From the NCBI GenBank assembly GCA_002687255.1, contig NYZR01000052.1, positions 1 through 17,795 on the forward strand: a DNA stretch of 17,795 nucleotides. The letters are read 5' to 3'. Shown here one piece after another: positions 6,383 to 13,600 of this stretch. Under the pieces are notes generated by a model. That model saw only the letters and a program-made list of their open reading frames with translations. It did not search any database and had not been told where the DNA came from. The translations under genes and the position numbers were made by a program. How positions within the stretch are numbered: the first letter of the stretch is position 1; every line of letters begins with the position of its first letter. This DNA comes from Candidatus Pacearchaeota archaeon (GTDB lineage: Archaea; Nanobdellota; Nanobdellia; Pacearchaeales; GW2011-AR1).

Positions 6383-6786
6383 ACATCAACCTCGAACTGA
6401 CCCGAGAGGACGTGGGCACCCTCGTCACAGCCCTAGGTTGGATGGCCGAAGACTTGGGTATCCTGCAACGAGCCGGGGAGGACGACTCCACACGCACCGA
6501 CGACGCCATAGGCATCGGCGACCGAGTCAAAGTCAAGGAACAAGACATCCGGGGCCTCGTCGTACGGTTCGACTGCGGCCGCCTCGTTGTGCTCGACGAT
6601 GCACGCAACGAATGGGCAGACGACGACGAGGAAGGCGTACTCGTCTTCTCGGCCTCAGAAGTTGAACGTGAGTGGTCAAGCCGCCAGGCAACCGACCTGT
6701 CTGTCGAAGCCGAAATACAGTCCGTTCGCGACCTGTGCGCCCACCTGTACGAGAAACTAGAGGAGTCTCATGTCGAAGATGAGTGA
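6379..6786 (+). CDS. Unknown acidic protein with SH3/KOW-like segment, 135 aa
   Basis: The ATG at 6379 overlaps the previous stop in an ATGA arrangement, indicating coupled translation. The protein begins with a helix (residues 7-32). A small beta-rich stretch around residues 48-75 follows, with alternating hydrophobics (GDRVKVKEQDIRGLVVRF) and a following VVLDD. That stretch resembles an SH3- or KOW-like barrel, though similarity this short is not decisive. The C-terminal half is strongly acidic and ends in a helix. Nothing points to an enzyme. It is one link in the overlapping cluster 6131-8557. Confidence 0.6.
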   Translation: MNINLELTREDVGTLVTALGWMAEDLGILQRAGEDDSTRTDDAIGIGDRVKVKEQDIRGLVVRFDCGRLVVLDDARNEWADDDEEGVLVFSASEVEREWSSRQATDLSVEAEIQSVRDLCAHLYEKLEESHVEDE

Positions 6787-6997
6787 TCTCCACCTCGAAA
6801 TACAAGAAGCAATCGACAGGTCGCTTCGTAACAACGGAACCCCGGTCGATTGGGTCGACGCGGGGTTCGCGATATGGGAAGTAGCCGCCATCCACGACCT
6901 CGAACCGGATCAAATCCTGCCCGTCGTCCACGACATGATCGAGGAGGGCTACCGGCAGGCGTCGTTCCTAATGCAACCAGCGGAGGACCCCGAATGA
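6770..6997 (+). CDS. Unknown small helical protein, 75 aa
   Basis: ATG at 6770 is four bases after AGGAG (6761-6765) and overlaps the previous gene by 17 bases in a different frame. A second in-frame ATG at 6779 is a weaker choice because it is 13 bases from that site. The product is acidic and probably all helical, with three helices separated by short turns around NNGTPVDW and DLEPDQ. No cysteine pairs, membrane segments or known motifs appear. Its stop overlaps the next start by four bases. Confidence 0.6.
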   Translation: MSKMSDLHLEIQEAIDRSLRNNGTPVDWVDAGFAIWEVAAIHDLEPDQILPVVHDMIEEGYRQASFLMQPAEDPE

Positions 6998-7401
6998 AAT
7001 GCCCGATCTGCGAACCTAAAGAACCCCCACGGTACAAAGAAACAGACCCTGTACCCGTGCCGTGCTCCGGTATGCACATGACAGAGGAGTACAACGGGTG
7101 GTCGAACAGGGAAACGTGGGCAGCGAACCTGCACATGACCAACGACCCCGGCTGGGACGAGGCCATGCGCGACGCTGTGATCGAATCGCACCTAGGCGGA
7201 GACGCCAAGTACGCGACCGCCGACGTGATCAAAGGCGTGTTCGAAGAAGTGGTCGACGGCGACATCGCGTTTGAGGTGGTCGAGATGATACTCCGCGACG
7301 TAGGTTCTATGTGGCGGATCAACTGGGTGGAGATCGCCGAGGTGCAACTGTCCGGGTTGGAGGAAGGCGCATCTAGGGAGCCCACTTCGGGGTTACGGTG
7401 A
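6994..7401 (+). CDS. NGWSNxETW-family phage protein, 135 aa
   Basis: The centre carries NGWSNRETW (residues 34-42) followed by NLHMTND, the hallmark of a small protein family common in phages and plasmids (the DUF7249-type group, from memory). Its function is unknown. Family members usually begin at this motif. Here about 30 residues precede it, including CPIC (C3, C6) and C24, so this version may have gained a metal-binding N-terminal segment. ATG at 6994 overlaps the preceding stop as ATGA, and GGAGG lies at 6982-6986. A start at 7078 would give a standard-length protein but has no ribosome site. The C-terminal half is helical and acidic. Confidence 0.7.
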   Translation: MKCPICEPKEPPRYKETDPVPVPCSGMHMTEEYNGWSNRETWAANLHMTNDPGWDEAMRDAVIESHLGGDAKYATADVIKGVFEEVVDGDIAFEVVEMILRDVGSMWRINWVEIAEVQLSGLEEGASREPTSGLR

Positions 7402-8294
7402 GTCTCCGGTTGCTGAAGTGGCCGGGAGGTAAAGGCGGCATGTTGGACGACTTGCTGCCGCTCATACCGTACGACCAACTCTTCGTCGACGTGTTCGGCG
7501 GAGGCGGATCGGTGCTGCTCAACCGCAAACCCTCACCAGTCGAGGTATACAACGACCTCGACGGCAACCTCGTAAACCTGTTCAGAGTCGTCCAACACCC
7601 CCAACACTCCGTCGAACTGGAACGTCGACTCAGGTCGACGCTGTACTCCAAAGAAGAGTTCGTCAAAGCAATCGGCATCGTCAAAGGAGAACAAGAACCC
7701 CTCGACGAAATCGAGCAGGCATGGGCGATGTTTGTCAACATGAACCAGAGTGTCGTAGGGCGCGTGTTCCGCACCCAAGGCAACTGGTCCAGAGCCGCTA
7801 TAAGCGTCTCCGGGGAGTCGGCGGTCATCTCCGGGTGGAAATCGCTTGTAAACCGCTTAGGTGGCGTCTACGACCGTCTCAGCGGGGTTCAGGTGGAACA
7901 ACGTGACGCCGTGGAGAGCATCGAGTACTGGGATGGTGCAACGACGGTGCTCTACGTAGACCCTCCGTATGTTCACGACACCCGTGTCGAGACAGAGTAC
8001 TACGCCCACGAAATGACCAACGAACAGCACGAAACCATGGTTGACACCCTGATCAGCGTAAACGGGTACGCAGTAGTATCCGGGTACGACCACCCTATTT
8101 ACAACCAGTTTGATACATCAGGTTGGACACGAGTCGAGTTCGACCGGGTTACTACAATGACAGCAAGTCAACGGGGCAAGGGAGATGACTGGACCCGTGA
8201 CATCAAACCGCGAGGCAAGAGGACAGAAGTAGTATGGCTGAACCCGAAGGCACAGGAGAGCCGGGAAGAACCGACCCTTCTGGACATCCTGTGA
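7398..8294 (+). CDS. dam: Dam-like DNA adenine N6-methyltransferase, 298 aa
   Basis: This protein transfers a methyl group from S-adenosylmethionine to adenine N6 in DNA (D12 class, Dam/DpnM type). Motifs appear in family order: KWPGGKGG near the N terminus (W8-K12), DVFGGGGS (31-38) for cofactor binding, YNDLD (51-55), and the catalytic DPPY (188-191) inside VLYVDPPYVHD. The length is normal for the family. GTG at 7398 overlaps the previous stop; starting at the later ATG would lose KWPGGK, so the GTG is required. No restriction enzyme is adjacent, so this is likely an orphan methylase protecting phage DNA or timing its functions. GATC is the usual target of close relatives, but specificity cannot be read from sequence alone. 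Confidence 0.9.
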   Translation: MSLRLLKWPGGKGGMLDDLLPLIPYDQLFVDVFGGGGSVLLNRKPSPVEVYNDLDGNLVNLFRVVQHPQHSVELERRLRSTLYSKEEFVKAIGIVKGEQEPLDEIEQAWAMFVNMNQSVVGRVFRTQGNWSRAAISVSGESAVISGWKSLVNRLGGVYDRLSGVQVEQRDAVESIEYWDGATTVLYVDPPYVHDTRVETEYYAHEMTNEQHETMVDTLISVNGYAVVSGYDHPIYNQFDTSGWTRVEFDRVTTMTASQRGKGDDWTRDIKPRGKRTEVVWLNPKAQESREEPTLLDIL

Positions 8295-8557
8295 TACAGG
8301 CAGGGAAGATCGCGGTCGGGTTGCTGCGGGCAGCGTGGGACCACGACCAGTCGTTCAGCCGATCAGGTACACGAAGCCTGTTAGAAGAACTTGACGCCAC
8401 CCAACTAGCGCAAGTTGCTGCCGTGCAGACGGTATGGATGCTCGAGCAAATGGAATGGATAAGCAACGTGGACAACGACGAAGGAGCAATGTTGAGTGTC
8501 GATGAACAAATCTGTGGACTCGGAATGGAGATCGCGCTCAGCGAAGTGGGCGCATAA
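8291..8557 (+). CDS. Unknown helical protein, 88 aa
   Basis: The GTG at 8291 overlaps the methylase stop as GTGA, matching the coupling style of its neighbours. An in-frame ATG at 8234 has a GAGGA nearby (8218-8222) and would add 19 proline- and glycine-rich residues, but it would overlap the methylase by 61 bases. The protein reads as a bundle of helices (GKIAVGLLRAAW, RSLLEELDATQLAQVAAV, VWMLEQMEW) with no metal site or membrane segment. The function is not recognised. Expression is probably coupled to the methylase. Confidence 0.6.
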   Translation: MIQAGKIAVGLLRAAWDHDQSFSRSGTRSLLEELDATQLAQVAAVQTVWMLEQMEWISNVDNDEGAMLSVDEQICGLGMEIALSEVGA

Positions 8558-8678
8558 GTCAGCCTGCTACGACAACGAAGGCGACCTTGAGTGTTGCTGT
8601 CCGTTACGCGAGTCGGTTGACCTCTACAACCAGAGCGTTGCCGAGGTCGGACTTGCCGACTGGACGGAAGAAACGTAA
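8496..8678 (+). CDS. Possible small Cys-rich protein, 60 aa
   Basis: AAGGAG (8481-8486) is nine bases before a GTG at 8496; an ATG at 8502 is in the same frame. The protein contains C24 and a CCCP cluster (DLECCCPL) and is otherwise polar. It overlaps the preceding gene by 62 bases in another frame. It also overlaps the 3' end of the leftward RusA-like gene by 75 bases on the opposite strand. Those two overlaps make it less certain than its neighbours, although the ribosome site is good. Confidence 0.35.
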   Translation: MSMNKSVDSEWRSRSAKWAHKSACYDNEGDLECCCPLRESVDLYNQSVAEVGLADWTEET

Positions 8679-8984
8679 CTCGGTGACATGCTCAGGTCCG
8701 TCATCATCAAGAACCCCTGCGTCAACCAGCCCGTCGATAGCAGCCTTCACCGCAGGAAAGCAAGCCCCGGTGTCCTGCAACCTGTTGTCAGACAAGTGAG
8801 GTGTGGCAACAATCATGCACCTGTTCATGTGCGGGATGCGGGACTTCTTAGCCAGCCATGCGAACGACTCACGCCACGGCTTCACCAGTTTCGCACGGGT
8901 GTAATGGTTGCCGTGGGCGTACAGAGTGTTTTGAGTGAACGGCCGTTCGTAATGAACGACCTCCCAACTACTCCTCGTCGCCAT
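8604..8984 (-). CDS. RusA-like endonuclease, 126 aa
   Basis: The layout matches small RusA-type nucleases, which act on branched DNA such as Holliday junctions. An N-terminal strand region (HYERPFTQN, with the typical H-R-Y-like basics) is followed by a helix with KPWRESFAWL. The core then has D71, a helix with IDGLVDAG (D84) and DDDGPEHV (D93-D95), where RusA has its metal-binding aspartates. Length is close to that of RusA. ATG at 8984 is seven bases after GGAGG A read leftward (8997-8992) and overlaps the HTH gene by 17 bases, so the two are cotranscribed. The spacing of the first aspartate is not exactly the classical DxDN, so the assignment is probable, not certain. Confidence 0.55.
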   Translation of the reverse strand: MATRSSWEVVHYERPFTQNTLYAHGNHYTRAKLVKPWRESFAWLAKKSRIPHMNRCMIVATPHLSDNRLQDTGACFPAVKAAIDGLVDAGVLDDDGPEHVTELRFFRPVGKSDLGNALVVEVNRLA

Positions 8985-9219
8985 CCAACAGGTCCTCCGG
9001 CTCACAATCGAACACCCCGCACAAGGCCAGCATGTGGTGGTGTCGGATCGGTAGACGCCTGTTCGCGTACTTCGACAACGTGGACGGGTCTATCCCCGAC
9101 AACCCCGCGACGAAATACATGGGAGCGCCAGACTTGGCGATCATCTGCCGCAAAGCAGACGGTCGGCCCCGAGTGGCGATAACCGGCATGGACTGTCCTA
9201 AACGCTGTGGCTCTGTCAC
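8968..9219 (-). CDS. XRE-type helix-turn-helix regulator, 83 aa
   Basis: Residues about 22-77 form a Cro/CI-like HTH: helix 1 SALRQMIAKSG, the turn pair VAGLSGIDPSTLSKYANRR, and two closing helices ending EPEDLL. This is a DNA-binding regulator. The annotated GTG at 9219 lies six bases after TAGTAT (9231-9226 leftward), the spacing of leaderless actinobacterial transcripts. An alternative ATG at 9189 with an AGGA upstream would give a 73-residue form that still keeps the whole HTH. It is divergent from the RecT-like gene, and the 47-base gap probably contains its operator. It also leads into the RusA-like gene, so it may control recombination functions on both sides. Confidence 0.75.
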   Translation of the reverse strand: MTEPQRLGQSMPVIATRGRPSALRQMIAKSGAPMYFVAGLSGIDPSTLSKYANRRLPIRHHHMLALCGVFDCEPEDLLDGDEE

Positions 9220-9225
9220 AACCCC

Positions 9226-9232
9226 ATACTAT
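9226..9232. promoter_or_regulatory. Overlapping divergent -10-like elements
   Basis: TACTAT (9227-9232) reads rightward toward the RecT-like gene and TAGTAT (9231-9226) reads leftward toward the HTH gene. Both fit the TANNNT pattern of actinobacterial -10 boxes. No good -35 is seen for either, as is common in mycobacterial promoters. The two would compete for polymerase, and a regulator bound here could switch between the arms. Confidence 0.4.
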
Positions 9233-9266
9233 CATCAACCCAAGACAAATGGAAGGAAGTAGAGGC

Positions 9267-10046
9267 ATGACAACAATGGTAAAGGCCCCGGTCATCACAC
9301 CGGAAAAGCAGGAAAAAGTCCTCAAATATCTGGGCCTCAACCCAAACGACACGGCGACACACGCCCTCGTCGAAGTCTGCAACCGGTACGGATTCGACCC
9401 GTTGCTGAAACACGTCGTACTCATCGGCAACAAGTCCGGTAAAAACACGTACGTGACCCGAGACGGGTTGCTGCACCTAGCGCACCAATCTCACCAACTC
9501 GACGGCATCGTCGTAGTAGACGAAGGCGACAACGACAAAGAATGGTGGGCTGTTGTCGAAGTGTTCCGCAAAGACATGTCGCACCCGTTCCGCTACAAGG
9601 GCCGGTACTCCAAATCCGGGTCGAACAAGACGTACGGACCCGAGATGGCCGTCAAATGCGCCGAAGTCATGGCGCTGAGACGGGCGTTCGACGTGTCCCT
9701 ACCCACCGTAGAAGAACAATGGGACACCGTGGTCGACAAAGTAGAGGTAGCGTCTTCTACACCTGCGAAGGTGGAAGTGACCCCGCCTCCACTCCCGCCT
9801 TCGCCCAAAGCGGCAATCGAAAAGGCGAGGGAATCCCTGCAACCCGGCACCGTGGTCACTAAGATCAAGGCAGGAGAAGGGGAACGAATGCAGATCAGGT
9901 CACGTATGACAGCGCCCGGAGTGACAAGAGAAATGCGAGACGAGTTCCGAGACAAGTTCGGACCCGTCGACGACCTCACCTACCCGACCCTCGACGAAGC
10001 CCTCGAATGGGTGAAAGACCGGACGGCAGAGGTTGAGCCTTTCTGA
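9267..10046 (+). CDS. RecT-like single-strand annealing protein, 259 aa
   Basis: Phage recombinases of this group coat single-stranded DNA and anneal it during replication and repair, often with an exonuclease. The first 150 residues match the family pattern: YGFDPLLKHVVLI early on, TYVTRDGLLHLA, then SNKTYGPEMAVKCAEVMA leading into LRRAFD. A proline-rich linker (172-181) joins a separate C-terminal module (about 215-259). ATG at 9267 follows GAAGG/AGAGG (9253-9265); the frame is open upstream without a ribosome site. It shares 14 bases with the WhiB gene. No exonuclease partner is seen next to it. A RusA-like nuclease is divergent. Confidence 0.75.
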   Translation: MTTMVKAPVITPEKQEKVLKYLGLNPNDTATHALVEVCNRYGFDPLLKHVVLIGNKSGKNTYVTRDGLLHLAHQSHQLDGIVVVDEGDNDKEWWAVVEVFRKDMSHPFRYKGRYSKSGSNKTYGPEMAVKCAEVMALRRAFDVSLPTVEEQWDTVVDKVEVASSTPAKVEVTPPPLPPSPKAAIEKARESLQPGTVVTKIKAGEGERMQIRSRMTAPGVTREMRDEFRDKFGPVDDLTYPTLDEALEWVKDRTAEVEPF

Positions 10047-10404
10047 GCGCAGGCTCCGGGCGATAGCCGACGGCGACTGGTGGCGCGACCGGGCTTCCTG
10101 CAAGGACATGGACTCGGAGATATTCTTCTCCCTCCACACCAAGCAGGAAGCCGTCGCCGTCTGTCAGACGTGCCCCGTCAACAACTGTTGCCTCGACTAC
10201 GCCCTTGAGTTCGAATCAGAGTTCGGCATATGGGGCGGGTTTACGGCCCGTCAACGAGTCAGGTACCGCCGTGAACTAAAGCACTACGCCGCCGCCCAGT
10301 TACGACAACGCCGATGGGGTTCCGTCCCCGAACTGAGAAGCCGCTATGCCTTTGACGAGGCTGAGGACAGCGGCTGCACCCGCGACGACTGCGGCCTCGG
10401 CTGA
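10033..10404 (+). CDS. WhiB-family Fe-S transcription regulator, 123 aa
   Basis: WhiB-like proteins bind a 4Fe-4S cluster and partner with the host sigma factor, and are largely restricted to actinobacteria and their phages. The four ligands are C23, C44, C47 and C53 in ASCKD and the CQTCPVNNCC stretch, followed by the GIWGG turn (65-69) and a basic tail (RQRVRYRREL). The start is TTG at 10033, overlapping the RecT-like stop by 14 bases; no ATG or GTG is available before the first ligand. Residues 90-123 lie opposite the holin-like gene and are not part of the conserved core. Phage versions may redirect host transcription. It is cytoplasmic. Confidence 0.9.
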   Translation: MSLSERRLRAIADGDWWRDRASCKDMDSEIFFSLHTKQEAVAVCQTCPVNNCCLDYALEFESEFGIWGGFTARQRVRYRRELKHYAAAQLRQRRWGSVPELRSRYAFDEAEDSGCTRDDCGLG

Positions 10405-10494
10405 AGCCAGATCGGCGACAACGAACACGCTGAGAAACGCCTGCAAGAACGTGACAACAGCCCGTTCGAGTATGTCTCTGAAGTTCAAGTTCAT
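10300..10494 (-). CDS. Small two-helix membrane protein, likely r1t-type holin, 64 aa
   Basis: The protein has the short N terminus, TM1 (around RAVVTFLQAFLSVFVV), turn with DLAS, alanine-rich TM2 (VVAGAAAVLSLVKGIA) and GDGTPS end typical of r1t-like phage holins. These form membrane lesions that release the lytic enzyme. ATG at 10494 shares one base with the stop of the upstream gene (TAATG) and is preceded leftward by AGAGGAT. No endolysin gene is visible in this window. The second membrane helix is encoded opposite the 3' end of the WhiB gene. A role as a different small membrane protein is possible. Confidence 0.7.
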   Translation of the reverse strand: MNLNFRDILERAVVTFLQAFLSVFVVADLASAEAAVVAGAAAVLSLVKGIAASQFGDGTPSALS

Positions 10495-10607
10495 TAGTAA
10501 GATCCTCTCTTATGGGTGACTTTCTTGCCCGACTTCTTCGCAGCAGCCTTAGCCTGCTTGCGTCCCTTCGACGTGTACGGGAAGTGCTTGCTACCGACCC
10601 GAGGCAC
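10494..10607 (-). CDS. Small very basic phage protein, 37 aa
   Basis: This gene is too short for most gene finders. GTG at 10607 follows the ribosome site GGAGGTGAT read leftward (10621-10613), and the start overlaps the end of the 1929-residue gene by 17 bases. The peptide starts PRVGSKHFPYTSKG and continues with lysine-rich KQAKAAAKKSGKKV. About a third of the residues are K or R and none is acidic. Short proteins with a GKHFPYT-like opening and lysine tail recur among virion genes in phages; I infer DNA or capsid contact. Its TAA overlaps the next ATG (TAATG). Confidence 0.75.
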   Translation of the reverse strand: MPRVGSKHFPYTSKGRKQAKAAAKKSGKKVTHKRGSY

Positions 10608-13600
10608 TCAAGATCACCTCCAATAGTTCTGGGTTTCGTTTTGCCAGCGCGTACAGATTGTCGACCTTGAACACTTGGCCACGTATCCGCGCCTGTTCGT
10701 ATCCTAGCGCATCCCCCCAGTCGCCTGTCCGCAACGCCCGATTCACCGCGTCACCAGCAGCCTGTTCACGAGCCAACGCAGACCTCTGCAACTCGAACGT
10801 ACGCGACCGTTTACGAGGCGCAAACGGCAGCCCGAACGACGACCAGATGCGAGCCACAAACGCATCCGGGTTGTTGACACGCATGTTGCGAAGTTCGCGG
10901 CTACCAGACCGGACACCAGCCAACTCGACAAGACCAGCAACCCCTTCGACCTGAGGAACAATCGACTTCGGCAACGTGTGCAAAATGCTCGGAGCCGTAG
11001 ACCGCAGCCGACCCGTTTCCGGGTCGTACGACATCTCCGGGTACAACCGGGCACGCCCAGACATTGGGCTGACACCCATCGACTCCATCACAGACGAAGC
11101 GATCGGAGACATCTGCGTCAAGAACCCGAGCACCACACCAGACCCGTACTCGCGTGAATCAAAGTCGGCGTACCGGGCCACATCAGCCCACGGGTTGGCC
11201 GACCGCATGTTCACCGCCCACTGCTTCGTATCCGGTCCTTCCTTGCCGATAAAGAACGTGGACGCCATCCACTGGGGAATCCCGGTGCGGTAATCCTCCA
11301 TCTCGTTGGCAGCAAAGTTGGTCAGTATCGACACCCGCATCGGATGGTCATACGGCAACGTGAACGTGTACTTCAAAACGTGTTTCATCCAACCGTAGAA
11401 CGGGAACACGCGACGCATGATTGTCCGCTCCCACGGAAGCATCGCATCCCAATCCTGCAAAATCTTGTTCGCCAACTTGACGCCAGCCTCGGTGGCCTCC
11501 GCAGCAGTAGCACCCCGCGCCAACGCCTTGTCCGACTCGTGCAAATAAGCCATCGCCCTGTAAACATTGTCGAACCATTCGTTGATCTGGAACGACTTGT
11601 TGGCAGCCCTCTGCACGTTGCGGAACGTTTCACCCAACCAGCGTCCCTCGCCGATACCCCACATAAACCCCGTGCGCTTGTCAGTAGCGAGCCTTGAGAT
11701 GTCCTGCGTAAACGCCTTTGTCAAATCCGGGTCGACCATCGCAGCACCCATGCTGATCCCCGGAGGTAGTTCGCCGTCGTCAACCAACTTCTTGGCGCGC
11801 TGTAGTTGCATAAGAACCGTCGGATCGGTACGGCCCATCAGCATCGCCATACCGCCAATAGCGTTGTAAACCAAGAACCGAGGAGACAACGCCAACGCGG
11901 ACACGCGGAACACGTCCATCACCTGATCGTAAGTATTGCGAAACGGCATCAACCCGCCGGTTTTCTGCATCCCCTCAACCGTGGCGGAAACCCCGCGCGG
12001 CATATAAATGTTGTCGATCGACACCAACGCATCTTCCGGGTCGACACCCAAACCTCGGCGGTGGTACTTGATCTTCGACTGCGGCGCCCATTTCTCACTC
12101 AAACCCCACTTCTGAGGGTTGACCGTTGCCCAGTCTTTGCGGATCACCCGTTGAGCAATGTTTTCCGGCGGAACGTGGGGCTGTTTCACACGCTGCGCTG
12201 CGATCTCGTCGGAATACATGTCCATCAAGTCGTCCCACGTCTTGCCGTACATGTTGAACAAACCATCCAACCCGGCGGCCTCGTCTCCGAAATACAGAGC
12301 CTCGGTAGCGGTACGTCTAATAAAATCAGCGGAGTTCTGCTCCAACGCAACAGCGAGGTTGCGAATGTAAGGCTCCGGGTTCAGGTACCGCTGCTTGAAC
12401 GCCTGCGGGGTGACGATCTTTTGGCCGAACAGTTTCCCCGGAGCGCGGCCACGGTTCCCAACTTGGCGATGCGGCAACCACACCGGTTCGTAACCCGCCG
12501 CCCGCAACGCAGCAACCGTTTCAAACGCCTCGCGTTCAAGAAGCCTGAACTCCTTGTCGGGAATACCAGCAGCCTTCGCAGCCTCCCTGTACTTCCCGAA
12601 CGTCAACTTGCGTGTGGCATTATCCGACACCGCCGGGCCAGACAACCGCTTCGCCAGCAGCGACGACAACACCCGGTTATACATCGGCTGCAACCGGGCT
12701 GGCAGGTTTCGCACGCTGTTAGTCCACTTCGTTACCGCAATGTCAGCCTCAGACATCTCCGAAGTGATCTTCTCCGCCAACCGGACCTCATCAGCAGTAT
12801 TGGCCGTAACAGCCTTAGCGGCCTTCGCCAACCGCAACCGGGCACCAGCCAAACTATTCTCAGCCGTTCTGAGCGCCTGATTTGTAGGCATATCTGCATA
12901 CACCGCGTCGATGCGGGACTCAATGCGGTTCAACGCTGCTGCCAGTTCCGGTGACTTGTCCTCAGCGAGACGGCGAACCTCTTGCATCGTCTTCGAATCG
13001 AGTTTGTTCCGGGCCAAACGGATCTGCTGACGGGCCGTCGTGTAATCGCCGGTGCGAGCCGCGACCTCTGCTTTACGCAACGGACCGGGACTGTCAACCG
13101 TGCCGATCATCGCCGCTTTGAGGTTAGAAAACGCCACGTCGATACGTGCCTTGCGTTTCCGAGCCGAATCAACCTTTTGGCCAGACGACTTCCTGCGAGA
13201 CATAGCAACCCTGTAACCACCCGGGTCGCCGGGATCGGTAACAACGCGGGTCTTGCGTGTCCCCAACAACGCCTTCGACTTTGAAGGAGACGGCTTCACG
13301 CGTATACCGGCGTCCTCCAACGCTGCTGCCGCGGCGTCCAGTTCGTCCCGCACGCTAAACAACGGATGCGACGTGCCCTGCGAATCTATAGCATCCAACT
13401 GGTCGTACAAGTTTCGCAGTTCGGCTTCGTCCGGATGCGCTTTCAAAGTTTCTTTCACCTCGCGCAACCCTGCCTGAGCCTCGCCAGCCTTCACCGCCTC
13501 GATGCGAGACTGAAGTTGCGACTCCAACTCGGTGGCCCGCCGCAACGCCAGTTCAGCCTGCAACACCTCGTCGGCAGGAACCGACGCCGCCTTCGCACCA

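Noticed and set aside
8041..8069. TTGACA inside the methylase gene as an internal promoter
   Set aside because: No matching -10 about 17 bases downstream.
7398..8294. Restriction-modification system around the Dam-like gene
   Set aside because: None of the neighbouring small proteins has a recognisable nuclease motif; the enzyme looks like an orphan methylase.
11806..12954. 382-codon open frame on the plus strand opposite the giant gene
   Set aside because: It is rich in Arg, His, Gln and Pro, has no ribosome site and no domain; it is the mirror of biased codon use in the real minus-strand gene.
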